From: Rhizaria sp. SCN 62-66
Lineage: Eukaryota > Rhizaria, unplaced
Assembly (NCBI GenBank): GCA_001724265.1
Contig: MEDY01000049.1
Span: 1 to 64,000 of the forward strand
Reading direction: 5' to 3'
DNA: 64,000 nt
The position numbers and the translations under genes were made by a program. Under the pieces are notes generated by a model that was given only the letters and a program-made list of their open reading frames with translations, was not told the origin of the DNA and ran no database searches. Positions 1 to 12,900 of this stretch are shown piece after piece (position 1 is the first letter of the stretch; each line of letters begins with the position of its first letter).

Positions 1-911
1 TCATTTAACGGATGTTTGGCAAAGTTGTATGGATATTTAAAACCGCCCCTTCCAGGCGCGTTTTTGCGTTTTTCATAAACCTCTACATCAGGGGTACATT
101 CTTTAAGCTTGTAGCTGTCGCCATCATTACAAAGCATCAATGTTGGCACTCAAAGGAAGATCTTTATTGTTGCGAGTTGAGAGTGAATCAGGCATGCAGT
201 AAGTTAATCTAAAAGTACGAAAAGAGAATGAGGGAGATAGCAAATTGAACTTGGGTTCATTTTTGAAGTTCATTGGTAGGTGTTAGAACTTAAAAAAGAC
301 ACAATGCCGGCTAAAAAAAGCCAAGTATGCGGTCGAACAAGATAAAATAGCTCAATGAAGAAACAAAAAAAAAGCTTATAACCAATAGCAAGGACATGAG
401 CAAACAGCAGACAAGAGCTGAATGCACGCAAGAACAACGGAAATAATCATATCGCTGCCAAACAGTTTGCGTTGTAGTCGTGTTTTGTTGGAATAGTGCA
501 GTGAACAGTAACACAGTGATACAAAGCACACAAGACCTCATTCAAATGATTAAAAAAACATAGATTGTAATTATTTAGCGGTGAAAAAAAAGAGCATTTG
601 CACACTTAGAACTTGATGAAGTGAACAGAGAGAGGAACACGGATCAAAGAGCAATCACAGTGTACTTGTTATTTTCGATCAAGTACAGACGTGAGCAGTA
701 AACACATAGTGACGCGAAAAACAAAAGAAGCTAGAAACACACGACGCAGTAGCTGCACTATGTTCTAAGAAGTCAAATACCCCAACTCAACGAGCTAGGG
801 CAATAAGTTATACAAGAAAACGAAAAAAAAAAGAAGAAGAAAGCATATCAATATGAACAAAATGCGCGAGGTAGACCCATTAACAGACTTGCAGCTAGTA
901 GTGGACTTGAG
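1..911. other. AT-rich spacer, no supported gene
   Basis: This is the left edge of the window, lying 3' of the giant minus-strand ORF that ends at 912. It is AT-rich with short poly-A runs, for example near 365-375 and 820-835. Short ORFs at 12-212 (plus) and 311-541 (minus) have no recognisable domain and unremarkable composition, so I do not call them genes. It probably holds the 3' untranslated region of the giant gene and intergenic DNA. Confidence 0.6.
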
Positions 912-3900
912 TTAGTAGTAACCTTCCCAAGCTCCCATATCTTTCCTCACATAGTTACTATCTTGCTGCTGCTGCTGTGGCTGCGGTTGCGAGTATTTGC
1001 TTTTGCTGCTACTGCCAACGTTGGCGTTCGCACCGTCAGCTTCACTGTTGCTCACACCTTTGCTCGTCTTGGTCTTGGCGTTGTTGCCGCGCGCTTGCCC
1101 GTCGCCGTCGGACTCTTCTGAGTCGCTCTCGTCTAGGACATGACCGAGCAGCCCGCCGTTACTTCCGCCAAACATGAGCAGGTTGGCCGTGCTATTGTTG
1201 TTGCTGGTGCCCTCACCAGTGCGACTCGCCTGCGAGATCGACCGCGCCCTCACGCGCTCCAGCTCTTTCAGCAGCGGCGACTCGAACCCCCTCCGGTCGA
1301 ACAGCCCGCCCGCGCCGCCGCCGCCGCCCTCGCCGTGCTCCTCGCCGTGATCGCTCTCCTCCCAGATGCCCAGCCCGGCCCCCGCACCCGGCACCGGCAG
1401 CGGCCCCGGCGAGTCGCGCGGGATGCCGCCGTGCAGGCGCAGACTCAGGTTCGAGCTGCTGTTGCGGCTGCTGCTGAGCGCGGAGGGCGGGCCGCCGGGG
1501 CCAGACGGGGACGCGAGCCGGCTCTGGTTCCGGCTCTGGCTGCGGCTCTGGTTCTGGCTCTGGCTGCTGCTGTGGATGTTGCTGTGGCTATGGCTGTGGC
1601 CGTGAGTGGAGTAGTTGCCGAAGCCCGGGACGCCGGGCACGCCGTGCACGCCATGGGCGGGGCTGTGGTGGGGCGGGGAGCGCAGGCCGCGAGTGAGCAG
1701 CAGATGCGACTGAGAGTGCGGCTGCTGTCCTTGCCAGAGATCAATCTCAACTTCCGTACCTTGTCCCGTCGCTGTCGGTGCATTTTTGTTGTCCAGCGAG
1801 GATGAGTTTGGCAGCGCACCCGCGGGCAGTGCCAACGCACTGCCGCTGTTAGAAGGACTGTTCGCCACCGTATTGCCGGTGGTGTTGGAGATGATTGCGG
1901 CGTACGTGTCGCCGAAGCTCTTGGGGAAGTGTTTCTTGCCAGTCCCAGAGCTCACCGGCGTCGGCGGCTTCGGGGACTTGGTGAATCCGCTGCCATTGCC
2001 GCCATTGGCGTTGCCCACAGTCAGTCGGCTGCCGTCCGCGGCGCCGGTCGCCCCGCCGGCCCCAGTGTGCGAGACCGGGTCTGGGATGGTCACCGTGAGC
2101 CCCATCGCGTTGAAGCCACCGAGACCACCACCAGCGACGCGCGCGGGGGGCGGGCTCAGCAACGCGGGGCTGTGTCCCAAACCGCTAGCAACATCACCTG
2201 CGATAGGAGCGGTGCCGTTGGTGTTTGCCTTGTCACTGCCGCCGCCAATGCTACCGACGTTGTTGCTTGGGTTGGGATTGTTGTTGTCGGTTGGCGAGGA
2301 CATCGTCATTGAGAGCGTGAGCTTTGACGCTGGATCATCGCGTGGCGGTTGGTGCGGCTGCACTTGCGACTGGTGCTGCAGTGACGGCTGCTGAGGGAAA
2401 TACGGCGCCTGGTGGCTGGCAGCGTGCAGCATAAGGCCGGGTCTATTCAGCATCGCCGCTGGGGTTGACGTCATACCGTGCGGCAGAGCATTGGCGACGA
2501 TAGCCGACGGGTGAGCTGGGCTGGTGTTGGAGACGGCGCCGGCGCTGGTCGCACCGTTCGGTGTGTTATTAGCCGGGCCAGTCACCAGTGAGAGCGTACT
2601 AATGCTGTTGCTGTTGCTGTTAGCGATTGCGTTGTTGTTGGCAAAGATCCGCGGGTCCGCCTGCGACTGTGGCTTCAACACCGGCAGCGGCATCGGCGCG
2701 CCGTCGTCCGTCATCGACGTCATGTTGTCGCGGCTGTGGTGGTAGTAGCCCGTCGCGTGACCCTGAGTCGCGCCCACAACAGCTCCAGCGCCGCCGTGGC
2801 GGCCGCTGGCCGCGACGTCGTGGCTGCTCGACGTGTTACTGTAGTTGTGGCTGTTGTGGCTGTTGATGTTGCGCTGCGACGACAGGTCGTGGCCCGAGGA
2901 CGGCGCTTCGGCGACGGTAGGCAGCACCGTGAACATGCTGTGCGTGGACAGCAGCTGGCCCAGCGAGAGGCTGTGTGCGTTGTCGTCGTTCTCGTCGTTA
3001 AAGTCTGCGTGAGCGTCGCTGCTGGTGTTAGGCGGGGCAGTGATTGAAGGGCCATTGCGGGTCGCGGTGTTCTGTTGCTGCGGCTGCGCTTTGACTTCAC
3101 TTAGGCCTTTGTTGCCCTCACGACTTGCGTTCAGGCTCTCGCTTCTGGCGTTGCCACTTTTGCTAGCAGTAAGATTAGTGCCGGATGCAAGCGGCGAGGA
3201 CGCCGGGGACTGTTGCGGCAGCAGCATCTTGCCAACGCTCTGCATCTGGCTCAGACTCAGCGCTGTCACGCTCCGCCGGGAACCCGTTTTCCTGGAAAGA
3301 TTTCCTGCAATCAGGCCGACCCCGCTGTTATGACCGCTGCTGTCGTTGCCGCCGCCGCTGCTGTGGGTGGAGCTCACGTTGCGCATCTCCGTGCCAGCGC
3401 CGGCGCCGCCGATCGCGAGGGAAGAGGGCGGCCTGCTGGCGCTGGTTGCGGCCGCCGCGGCGAGCGACGACGTGGGTCTGCTCGTGTTCGCGGACGTCGA
3501 CCCGGACACGGTGGCCGAGCCCGAGGCCGTCGCCAGGCCAGAGCTGCTTGAGCTTGAGCTCATCGCAAAATCGCCCTGCGACTGCGTGGCCGCAGCGGCA
3601 GCCGCCGCAGCCGCTGCTGCTGCGACAGTAGTCTTGACCGCCCTGGCGCCAGCGGCAGTTGCGGTCGCGTTTTGCCGGATCTTCCCCTTCTCGGAGACGA
3701 CTCCGTCGGCGCTTGTGGTCACGTTGCTCATCGCCCCAGCTTCACCGTGCTGCTGCTGCTCCTGCTGCTCCAGGTGCTGCTGCTGCGAATGGTCGTGCGA
3801 CTGGTCGTGGTCCCTGCGCCGGCCCGGCGACGAGAGCGCGACCGACACGTTGCCGCTGAGACTCACCGACAGGCGTGGGGACGCTTGTGGCGAGCCCGGC

Positions 3901-6900
3901 ATGTAGACGCCGCGCTTCGACGTGACGCCGCCGCGACGCGTGCCGTCTCCGAATGACGACAACGCGCTCTGTTGCCCACTCGCGTTACCTCCGGTGGTAC
4001 CGGCGGCATTCTTGCCGTTGTGATTGGCGTTTTTGGCGCTGGGCGTAGCGGGAGCCGGTGTGACAGTAGTTGCGACAATAGCTGCGCCGGCCTGCATCAA
4101 AGACATGTGATACCCGCTGGCATTATTGCTGCCTTGTGGTGTCTGCGTTTGTGTCTGCGTGCGCGCATGTGAAGGGCTCGGCGCCGTCACCAGAGGCGGG
4201 AGCTGGTGCTGCTGCGCAGACGCAAACGCGACGGCAGACGAAGAGTGCGACGCCGCTTGGGAGAGCGTGGGAGTAGGCGACGGCGTCGGCGACGGGTGCC
4301 GCAACTGCATGTGCGGCTGCAGCGGCGACCGCGCCTGCGTCAGCGAGAGCGGTGTGACCGACTTGGTGCTTGGAACAAGCAGTGACTGCGGCTGCGGCTG
4401 TGCGGCGTAAGGTGACTGCACAAGAGACATCGGACTGTCAGCAATGCGCAGCGGAGCTGCTTTATTACTAGGCGACGCACCAACGGTATTGTTGACAGTA
4501 GCTTGCGAACTGGTGTTAGCGGGATTAGTTGGGAGAAGGGACTTCGTGCTCGAGCCTGTTGCGACGATCGCAGCTCCAGCCATGGCAATTGCAGACATCG
4601 CAGGCGCACTAGCGACATTACCCTTAGTTGGAGTGTTCATCGCAGAGTTGTTCGCTGTACGAAGGCTCGTGATCGCAATATGCGTGGGCATTCGATACGA
4701 ATCACTCTCAGCGGCATTAGCAGCGACCGCCATTACTTTACCTTGGCTATTGCTGCGCGTGGCTCCGCCGTCGTCACCGTCCATATCGTGGTTGCGGTCA
4801 CAGTCGGAGTCATCGCCACTGCTAGAGTCAGTGCAGCCGTCGTACTCAAACCGGTCAGACTCTTCGCCAGCGTCTTGTTTCTGACCAGTCGCACCAGCAA
4901 CAGCCGCACCCTTCGTAGCGCCACTGTTATTACTCGCACTTGCAAGGCTTTTGTCGTTAACCTTGCGACTGCGACTGTGATTTCGGCTGCTGCGCGATCC
5001 ACTGTCTTCCTTCCGCCCAGTACCAGCTCCAGAGCCAGTCTGAGCATGCACAGGACTCTTGTTATTGACAGCGGTTGGCGTGGCGGCGTTCGCCTTCGCG
5101 TCGCTGAAACTCGGAATTGCGACATTCAACATGCTTCCCATCCCACCATATGAGACGACGCCAGCAACAGAGTTCATGTTGCCGATCGTGATGACGCCGC
5201 CAGCGCCCGTATTCGCGCTCAAGCTCGGGTTCAATCTGTCGGCCGCAGTCGCAAACGTGGCCTTGCCTGCGGCGACCTTGGCGAAGGCGGCCTTGGTCGC
5301 GGCGAGCTTCAGCTGCAGCCCCTCGAGGCAGGGAAACAGCCGCACCACGGCCCGGAGCACGGGCGCCGCGGCCTGGTCGATCACGCTCTGCAGCAGGTAT
5401 GCCGCAAACGGCGCCTCGGTCTCAGTCTCGCCTCTCGCAGTCGCGCTGCCGCCGGCGCCGCGCTCGCGGTCACCTGCGGCAGCACCAGCGCCAGCAGCGC
5501 TACTGCCTGGAACGGCAGAGCCCGCTGCAGCTGAGACGTGACTTCTGCTAGTGTTGCTGCTGTTGTTGTTGTTGTTAGCGGTGTTGGCCGCGGGCGCAGC
5601 AGCAGCGGCGGCGGGCGCGGGCCGCAGCCCCATGGCGCGCGACAGCCCGGCCTCGCGCGCGCTCTCCTCGCGCAGCAGCGCGGCGCGCGCGCACGCGGCA
5701 GCGGGCGGCGCGAGTAGCCACGCAAAGGACGACAGCCGCGTGAGCGCGCGCGCGAGCAGCTCCTGGTGCAGCGGCAGCGACAGCAGCCAGTGCCACAGGC
5801 GCGGGCCGGCCTCGGGGTCGGGGTCAGTCGGCGCCGCCAGCGACGCCACGGCCACTGCGGGCGCAGCCGCGGGCTCGGAGTCGCCCTCGGAGTGCTCGGC
5901 AGTCGCAGCGGCGTCGGGCTTAGCCACTGCGACACTCGCCGCGGACGCGTTCACGTTGCTATGACTGGCGCCTGCCGCCGCGAGTGCGGTGAAGTTCGGG
6001 GACGTGGGGCGGGTCGCACTCGTGGCGGTGACAAGCTTAGGACTAGCGGGGCCGCTTCCGCCCTGTTGCTGCTGCTGCTGCACTGCACCACCGCCACTAC
6101 TCGCTGCTGTTGGCGTCGTCGGTGACATTGCGGGGACACCTGTTGTGGCAGCAGAGAGCATGTCCGGGGGTGTTCCGAGCAGCAGCGGCGGAGACTGCCG
6201 GGCAAACGCGGAGGCCCCAGCGCCGCGCAGCAGCGGCGAGAGCGCTCCGGACGCGCCGCCAGCCGCAGTCAGACTCGCCCCGGCACTGGCGCCCGCGCCC
6301 ACGCCGCTGCTGTTGCTGCTCGCGCTGGCGCCCGTGCTTGTGCTGACGAGCGCCGGCAGCGGGAGCGGGCCGGCGCGGCTGAAGAGCGGCGGCGCGGGAA
6401 CGGGCAGCGCGCGCGAAAAGGCCTGCAGCTCTGCGACGATGGCCTCGCCGCCCGTGGCGTCGGTGGCGAGGATACAGCGCGCGATGAGCTGGCGCAGCGC
6501 GACGTGCTCGGGCGAGTTGCTGCGCGGCAGCGCGGCGGCCGGGAACAGCGACACAGAAGCGTCGCACAGCAAACCGACCGTGGAGGACGAAGCGAGGTTC
6601 TCCATCGGACTGTTGCCGTTGTATAGCTGCGACAGTCGCGAGCAGGAGTTGTTCTCGAACGCGTTGCTGAGTCCCGTGTGGTCGATGTCCTGGCTCAGTG
6701 AGGCGATGATCGTGGCCGCGACGACCGAGGACGGCAGCGCGGCGGCAAGTCCCGTGGTGACGAGCAGCGCGTAAGACAGCGACACGCACGACACCGCGCG
6801 CGGCCAAGAGTGGAAAAGCTGCGGGCGGTGGCGCCCCGACAGCGCGGTCAGGTACAGCCGGCTCGCAGAGTCCGAAAGGTTGAAGCGCGCCGCGAGGCCT

Positions 6901-9900
6901 AGATCATGCAGCATGAACACGACGATATCACTCGCCAGCGCGAGGCCGGCAGGCGTGATCGCGCCGGGCACAGCGTTGCGCTGGCGGGTGCTGGCGTTGC
7001 TGCTCGAGCGGCGTACACCGCTGGCGAAGACATCTGGCGTGTCTGCGTCTGCATTTTTGTCCGCGTCGGCGTCGTTGTCAGCCCGCGTCCCCGAGATCGC
7101 CGCAGTTATGCGCGTGCTGCCGTCGGACTCGGACACGGCGAGCAACAACGACCAGAGGTCCGTGTTGTTGTCGATGAGCCACTGGCGCAGCAGCAGTCCG
7201 CTCATCTGAGGCAGGCCGGCAGCGACGCTCACACTATCGCGCTCGCTGAGACCACCCGCGTTGTTGTTGCTGTTGGCAAGCGTTGCGGAGACTGCAGCGG
7301 AGAGCAGCGTGAGTGTGTGAGCTGCCGGAGCGAGCGCTGGCGCAGCAGCGGGCGACACCCAGTGCTTAGCTTGCGCGACAGCAGGCAGCTGCGGCGTCGG
7401 TACGACAACAATCGCCATGGCGGCAGCAGCAAGCGCAGCCGCGGTCGTAGCCGTGGTCGACGCGTTCTTGGGGGAAGACAGCGTTGTACTGCGTGTGACT
7501 GCGTTGTTGATCGTCCTGTTGCTACTGCTGCTGCTGTTGTTAACGGCGACTGCGAACGACGGTGGCGGCGACAAACCAGGCGTTGCCGTCGCAGCACTAC
7601 CCAGGTTGCCCGCCATTGCACTCGGGGCAGCATTAGCAGTGTTCGCCTGCGTGGCGTTGCTGCTCGCGTTGGAGTTGCCGCCAGTGTACGTGACACCGCG
7701 CACTGTGGCGTCCACTGCGCCTTCAAATGCACTCTCAATGCGCGCAACAGCAGTGTTGCGAGTCGCATCAACACCAGCACCTCTCGCAGGAGCAGTGACA
7801 CCGTGACTGTTGCCGCTGGAGCTGCTACTCGTCGTGTTCGTGTTAGTCGCACTGCTGCTGCTGCTGCCGCTCAGGATGCTGCTGCTCGTCTCGGTCGTGC
7901 TCGTCGCGCGCGCGCGCTGGTAGGGCAACATCGGCCTGCTGCGGCCCGCGGACAGCGCGCCCTGCGCCAGCAGCGCGCCACTGGACTCGTCGTTGCTGCC
8001 GATCTCGGCGTCGGGCTCGCTAAGCACGGCGCCCAGCGGCGGCGGGCTCACAAGAGTCGCTGTGGATGCAGCTGCAGCGGCAGCAGCGGCAGCAGCCGCG
8101 GCCGCGACAGCAGCAGCAGCCGCTGCGCTTGCGAACGCAACGGGCGGCGGAGACGCTGCCTGGACCGGACCTAGGATCGTGTTGCGGCCGATAACGCGGC
8201 CGACCTTGCGCGCGTTAACTGCGTTGATGTCCGCGGCGCTGGGGCTCAGGCTTATGGGACGCGCCTTCCCAGCGACCGCGTTGGTGCCGAACGCGGGCAG
8301 ATCGGCGTCAGGAGTTGTGCTCGCCTTGTTATCGGCCCGGTTCGTACTACTTCCCACCGCAGCTGCGTGAGCCTGAATGGCGGAAGCGGATGGCGTTGCA
8401 TTAAGGTTGCTGATCATATTGTTGACATCCGCGGCACTCGTAGCTGCGCCAACGTGCTGTTGCTGTTGGATGGAACTCTGCGCATCAGCAGCGGTGCTAC
8501 CCACAGCGGCCAGTACAGCCGCATTTGTTGCAGCAGCTGCCGCAGCTGCAGCAGCCGCGGCAGCGGCGACTGCGGATGCAGCTGCCTCAGGCTGCACTGC
8601 ACCAACAAGGTCAGAGTGTCCGTACTGCCAGAAACGCACCATGGCGGACGCGGCGTCAGCGCCCATGAGTGCCGCGCGAGTGCCGGAGCTTGCGGCCCCC
8701 GTCTCTGCGGCCGCATCGGCGCCGGCGCGGAGGTCCAGGACGTCTGCCATGACACGCGGCAAAGTAGCGCCGAGCTGCTGACCGATGGCAGCGAGCAAGT
8801 CGGCCTCGCGCGCTGTGAAGGGTTGCGGCAGAGGCTCGCCAGATGGCGCAAACGCAACATTGACAGCGTTCAAACCAGCATCAGGACTATTGTCGTCAGT
8901 GGGCAGAGGAATGCACTGTGAGAGGACGGTGCCGGTGCGGAAAAGGGGACGGGCAAAGCGATTCTCGGCAGAGAACACGGCAAAAACACGACCCTGAGCG
9001 TCCTTGACAGGGACAATGAGCGCTGCGTGCGGGCGCGGCGGCAGCGCGGCCAAGCGCGCGAAATTGGCTGCACGATCTGCCTCGCTGCTGCTGTTCGCGT
9101 TGATATTCGCAATAATGCGCGTCGCGCAGCGCCAGGGTCGGGGCGGGAACGCGGCCGCGGCATCCGCGTCAGCAGCCACATCGGGCAGCTCGATGACGGT
9201 GCCCAGCGCGGCGGCGACTGCGAGAGGATGCGTCGGGTGCGTCATCGGCACGCGCGGGCACAGCAACTGCTTGTCGCTGCTGGCCACCTGCACGACCTCG
9301 CGCTTTTCGCGGTCGATGAGGTGCAGCGACAGACTCTCACAGTAGCACGCCTGGCGCGCCAACGCAAAGATCTGCGCCAGCCCGGCCTCGACGGGCAGCG
9401 ACACGAGCTGCTGCGAGGGCGGCACGGGGCCCGACGACGACGGGCCGAGCGCTTCCGCTGCAAACTGGCCGGCGACCGCGATCTTCTCAGTCTGATCGAC
9501 CATCTTGGAGGTCATGAGGAGCAGCTCGACGTCAGCGCTGCGCTGCGCGGAGGCGGCGGCAAGCGCGGACGTGTACAGGGCGGGCGCGAGGATGCAGTTC
9601 GCAAAGGTGCGCATGAGAGCTTCGTCATGGAGGGTGAAGCTCAGTGTCGCAACGCTGGCACCGTCAACGCTCTTGTTTTCAACGTTATCATCGCCGTCAT
9701 TGTCGCTGTCGTCATCGTCATCAGCAGTGCTTGCGTCCTTCTTCTCTTCCTTGTTGTCACGCATATGCGCCTTTGCACTCGCCGCCTTCGCTGTCGCTGC
9801 AGTTTGACCCGCGCTCGTCGTACTATTGGGCTTAGAGTTCAGCTCAGCAGGGGTGACCGAGATAGGAGGAATCTTGTCAATCAGCTGCACCAGCGCCAAC

Positions 9901-12900
9901 ACACGCTTGCCGCCGCCGAGTCCGCCCACCGAGCCAGTACTTGTGTCCACGTTGTTGACAACGCCATAAGGTATCGCCGGTGGAGGAAGGGCTGGGGAAG
10001 GGAGCTCGCCGAAGTTAAGCCGGGACTTGGCTGAGAAGTTAGGACGTGATGAGACCTTCTGGGCACGGAAGCTGTTCACAACACTGGGAGCAGCAGAGGG
10101 CGTGTTGGAGCTCGGCAGAGGAGCAGACTGATGACTGGAGTGCGCGTTGCCAGCATCAACAGTATTGAAGCTGCTGTTTGCGACAGCCTCATTCAGTTTG
10201 TCGCGACTGAAACTCGACTTGCGGCTCCTCCTCTTGATCTTTCCAGAGTGGATCACATGGCCTTGCTGTTGACCACTCATAGCTGTCTCCGTGGAGTGCA
10301 CCTGTGCCTGCGTCGCCTGTGCCTGACCGCGCGCAGCCATTAGGAGGCGATTAAGCGCTTCCGGCGAAGCCTCCGCAGTCGCTGCCGCGGGTGAGCTCGT
10401 CGTAGGAAGAGCAAGAGACCTCGCGCTCGTAATGTTGCTGTTGCTGTTGCTATGGCTGATGCTGTTGCTGTTGCTGTGGGGGGCGGCCGTGCCATTGGGC
10501 GGCGACGGCGACGGAGCAGGTGACCTGCGCTGGCTCGGAGTCACGACCCCACTCCCGCCTCTTCGTTGCCGCTGCAACAGTCTTTGCTGATGCGGCTGTT
10601 GCGGTGTCCTGACCGCAGAGCTCGCGGGCGCGGGCGTGCCAACACGCGACGGCATATTAGCGGCCGCGGGGACTGGCGGCGGCACCGGCAGACCGGGTGC
10701 GGGCGGACGGCGCGCGAGCGGCCGGCCGCGGGGCGCGAAGGACGCCGTCACCGTGCGCATGCCGCTGCTGACCTTGGCGAGGTTCACGGCGGCCGCGCTG
10801 CCGGAGGCGCCCGGGGTCGCGGTCGCGGGCGTCGTCGCGGTCATCAGCGGCCCCGCAGTGAGGTTGAGCGGGGAGGCGAAGCGGCCCGCCGTGAGAGAGT
10901 GCGCGCCGCCGGGGTGGCCATGCACCGGCGCGTAGCCGTTGTAGCCCGGGTAACCGTGGCCGGTGACCGAGACTGCGGCGGAGACTGGTGGAGACGACGT
11001 GTGGAACGAGGGGGAGCCGCCCGAGTCTGAGCCAGGCGATGAGGGGAACTGGTAGCCCTTTTGCGTCTGCTGGAGTTGTTGCTGCCGCTGTTGCTGCGCG
11101 CCGTTGTTCGTGTGGGCGAACGGCGGCGTGTGCGGAGTCAAGAGCGAGAGCGAGTGCGAATGATGGCGCGTCTGAGCCTGCAGCTGAGTAAGCGCGACAT
11201 CGACAGACGCTGATGCAGCGGCGGAAGTAGAGTTTGTCGCAGCCGAGGCGCCATCGCTACAGCTGAGCAGGCTCGCGTTCGCATTCGCAACTGGACCGGC
11301 AGGTTTCTGGTTTTGCCCCGTTGTGTTGTTGCCGTTGTTTGTGTTCGTGTTCCCGTTGCTGAGGTGGTTAAGCACGCTGCCTGTGAAGCTCTGCATGTGC
11401 GACAGAGGTCCCGGCACCATTTCTCCCGTGCTTCCAATCCCTCCGTTGCCACCAGCGGTACCGCCGGCGTTGGCATGCTGCCCCGAGCGACTTGTGTTCA
11501 GAGCGACCATCATGTTCTGCCGTTGTAGGGTCGCTGCGTCAATGTCGTTTAAGCTGGCGGCAGTATAGCTGTGCTTAAACGTGCCCACCGTGACACCGTG
11601 AGCCACACTGCTGGTAACGAGAAGGCCAATGGAAACGCCGAGAGCATTGACGTCGGTGTTGCTGTTCACAGCAACAGTGGGCGCAGATTGTTGCGTTGGT
11701 TGTTGTTGTTGCTGCTGTTGCTGCTGCTGTTGCTGCGGCGGCTGCGGGCGTGGCTGCTGCTCATCATTAGATCCAGTCGCCAAGAGAGTGAACGAAGACT
11801 GTGAGTGAGGACCCTTGGCGTCTGGCAGCAGCGAGTGCGAATGCGACTGCTGCAGCGGCTGCAGCGTCCGCACAGGTAATTGCACTGATGCTGCAGCTGA
11901 AGCAGAGGTTGAGCTACTCGCATGACTGTGACTCGGAGCGTGATTTTGCGCGTGAATGAGAGGGCTGTTGCCCGTGTCGTTGCTCGAGCTGTTTGCAGCC
12001 GACATAACAAGCGATGCAGCAGTCTGTTGCTTCGGCAGTGTGTTGTAGAGCTTGATACCCACACCGTTGCTGAGCCCAGCATTGTCAGGCATACCGACGT
12101 TCAAGTGAATATTTGTGCTCTGCACCGTGGTCAGCGGAACTCCGGGATTGCTGCTGCCGTGGCCGTTGCTGTTGGTGTTCGTGTTGCTGCTGCCCGTCAC
12201 GCCGCTGCCGCCACTCGGCGCCGGCGATTGCGACTGCGAATATCCCCGCATCAAGCCATGCGCGTGACTCTGACTGGCGCTCGCGCCAGCGGCGTCGCCA
12301 CTGACAACCGACGCCGCGAGCCGCAGCGGCGGCGTCGGCCGAACTGTGATGGTCGCGCCAGTCGGCGTGGGGGCGCGGGCAAAGGCGCTGGGACCCGCCG
12401 GGTTGGCCATCGTGATGTTCACCGTCGCAGCGGGCGAGAACGCTGGCGGCAGCACCGCGATCGTCACCGACGAGGCACCGTCGGACCACTCGTCGTCGCG
12501 ATAGTCGCCTTCGCCTTCGCCGTCGCCGTCGCCGCCGTCGTCAGCGTCGCCAGCGGCACCGCCGCCGAAGAGGCGTGGCTGACTGAGGAAGGCTCTGGCC
12601 GCTGTCGTGGTGTCGCCACCTGCCTCGCTGCCGCCGTCGGGATGGTTGCCAGCGTCGAGCTTGACATTCCCAGCCGCAGCGGCGGCGGCGGTGACAGCGG
12701 CGATAGTTGCGCTGGGCGGGTGGGCGTTGGACGCACTGAGCTCAGAGCGGCAGCTGGCAACGGAGTTAAGCAGAGTCAACAGAGGCGCCTGCTCAACGGC
12801 GCCGGCGCCGGCGTTCGCACCGGCTGCGGCCGCCGCGGCCGCGTTTGCGCCCGTGATGGAGCGCACGCGTACGAACCCGGGCGGGGCGGCGACGAGGGGC

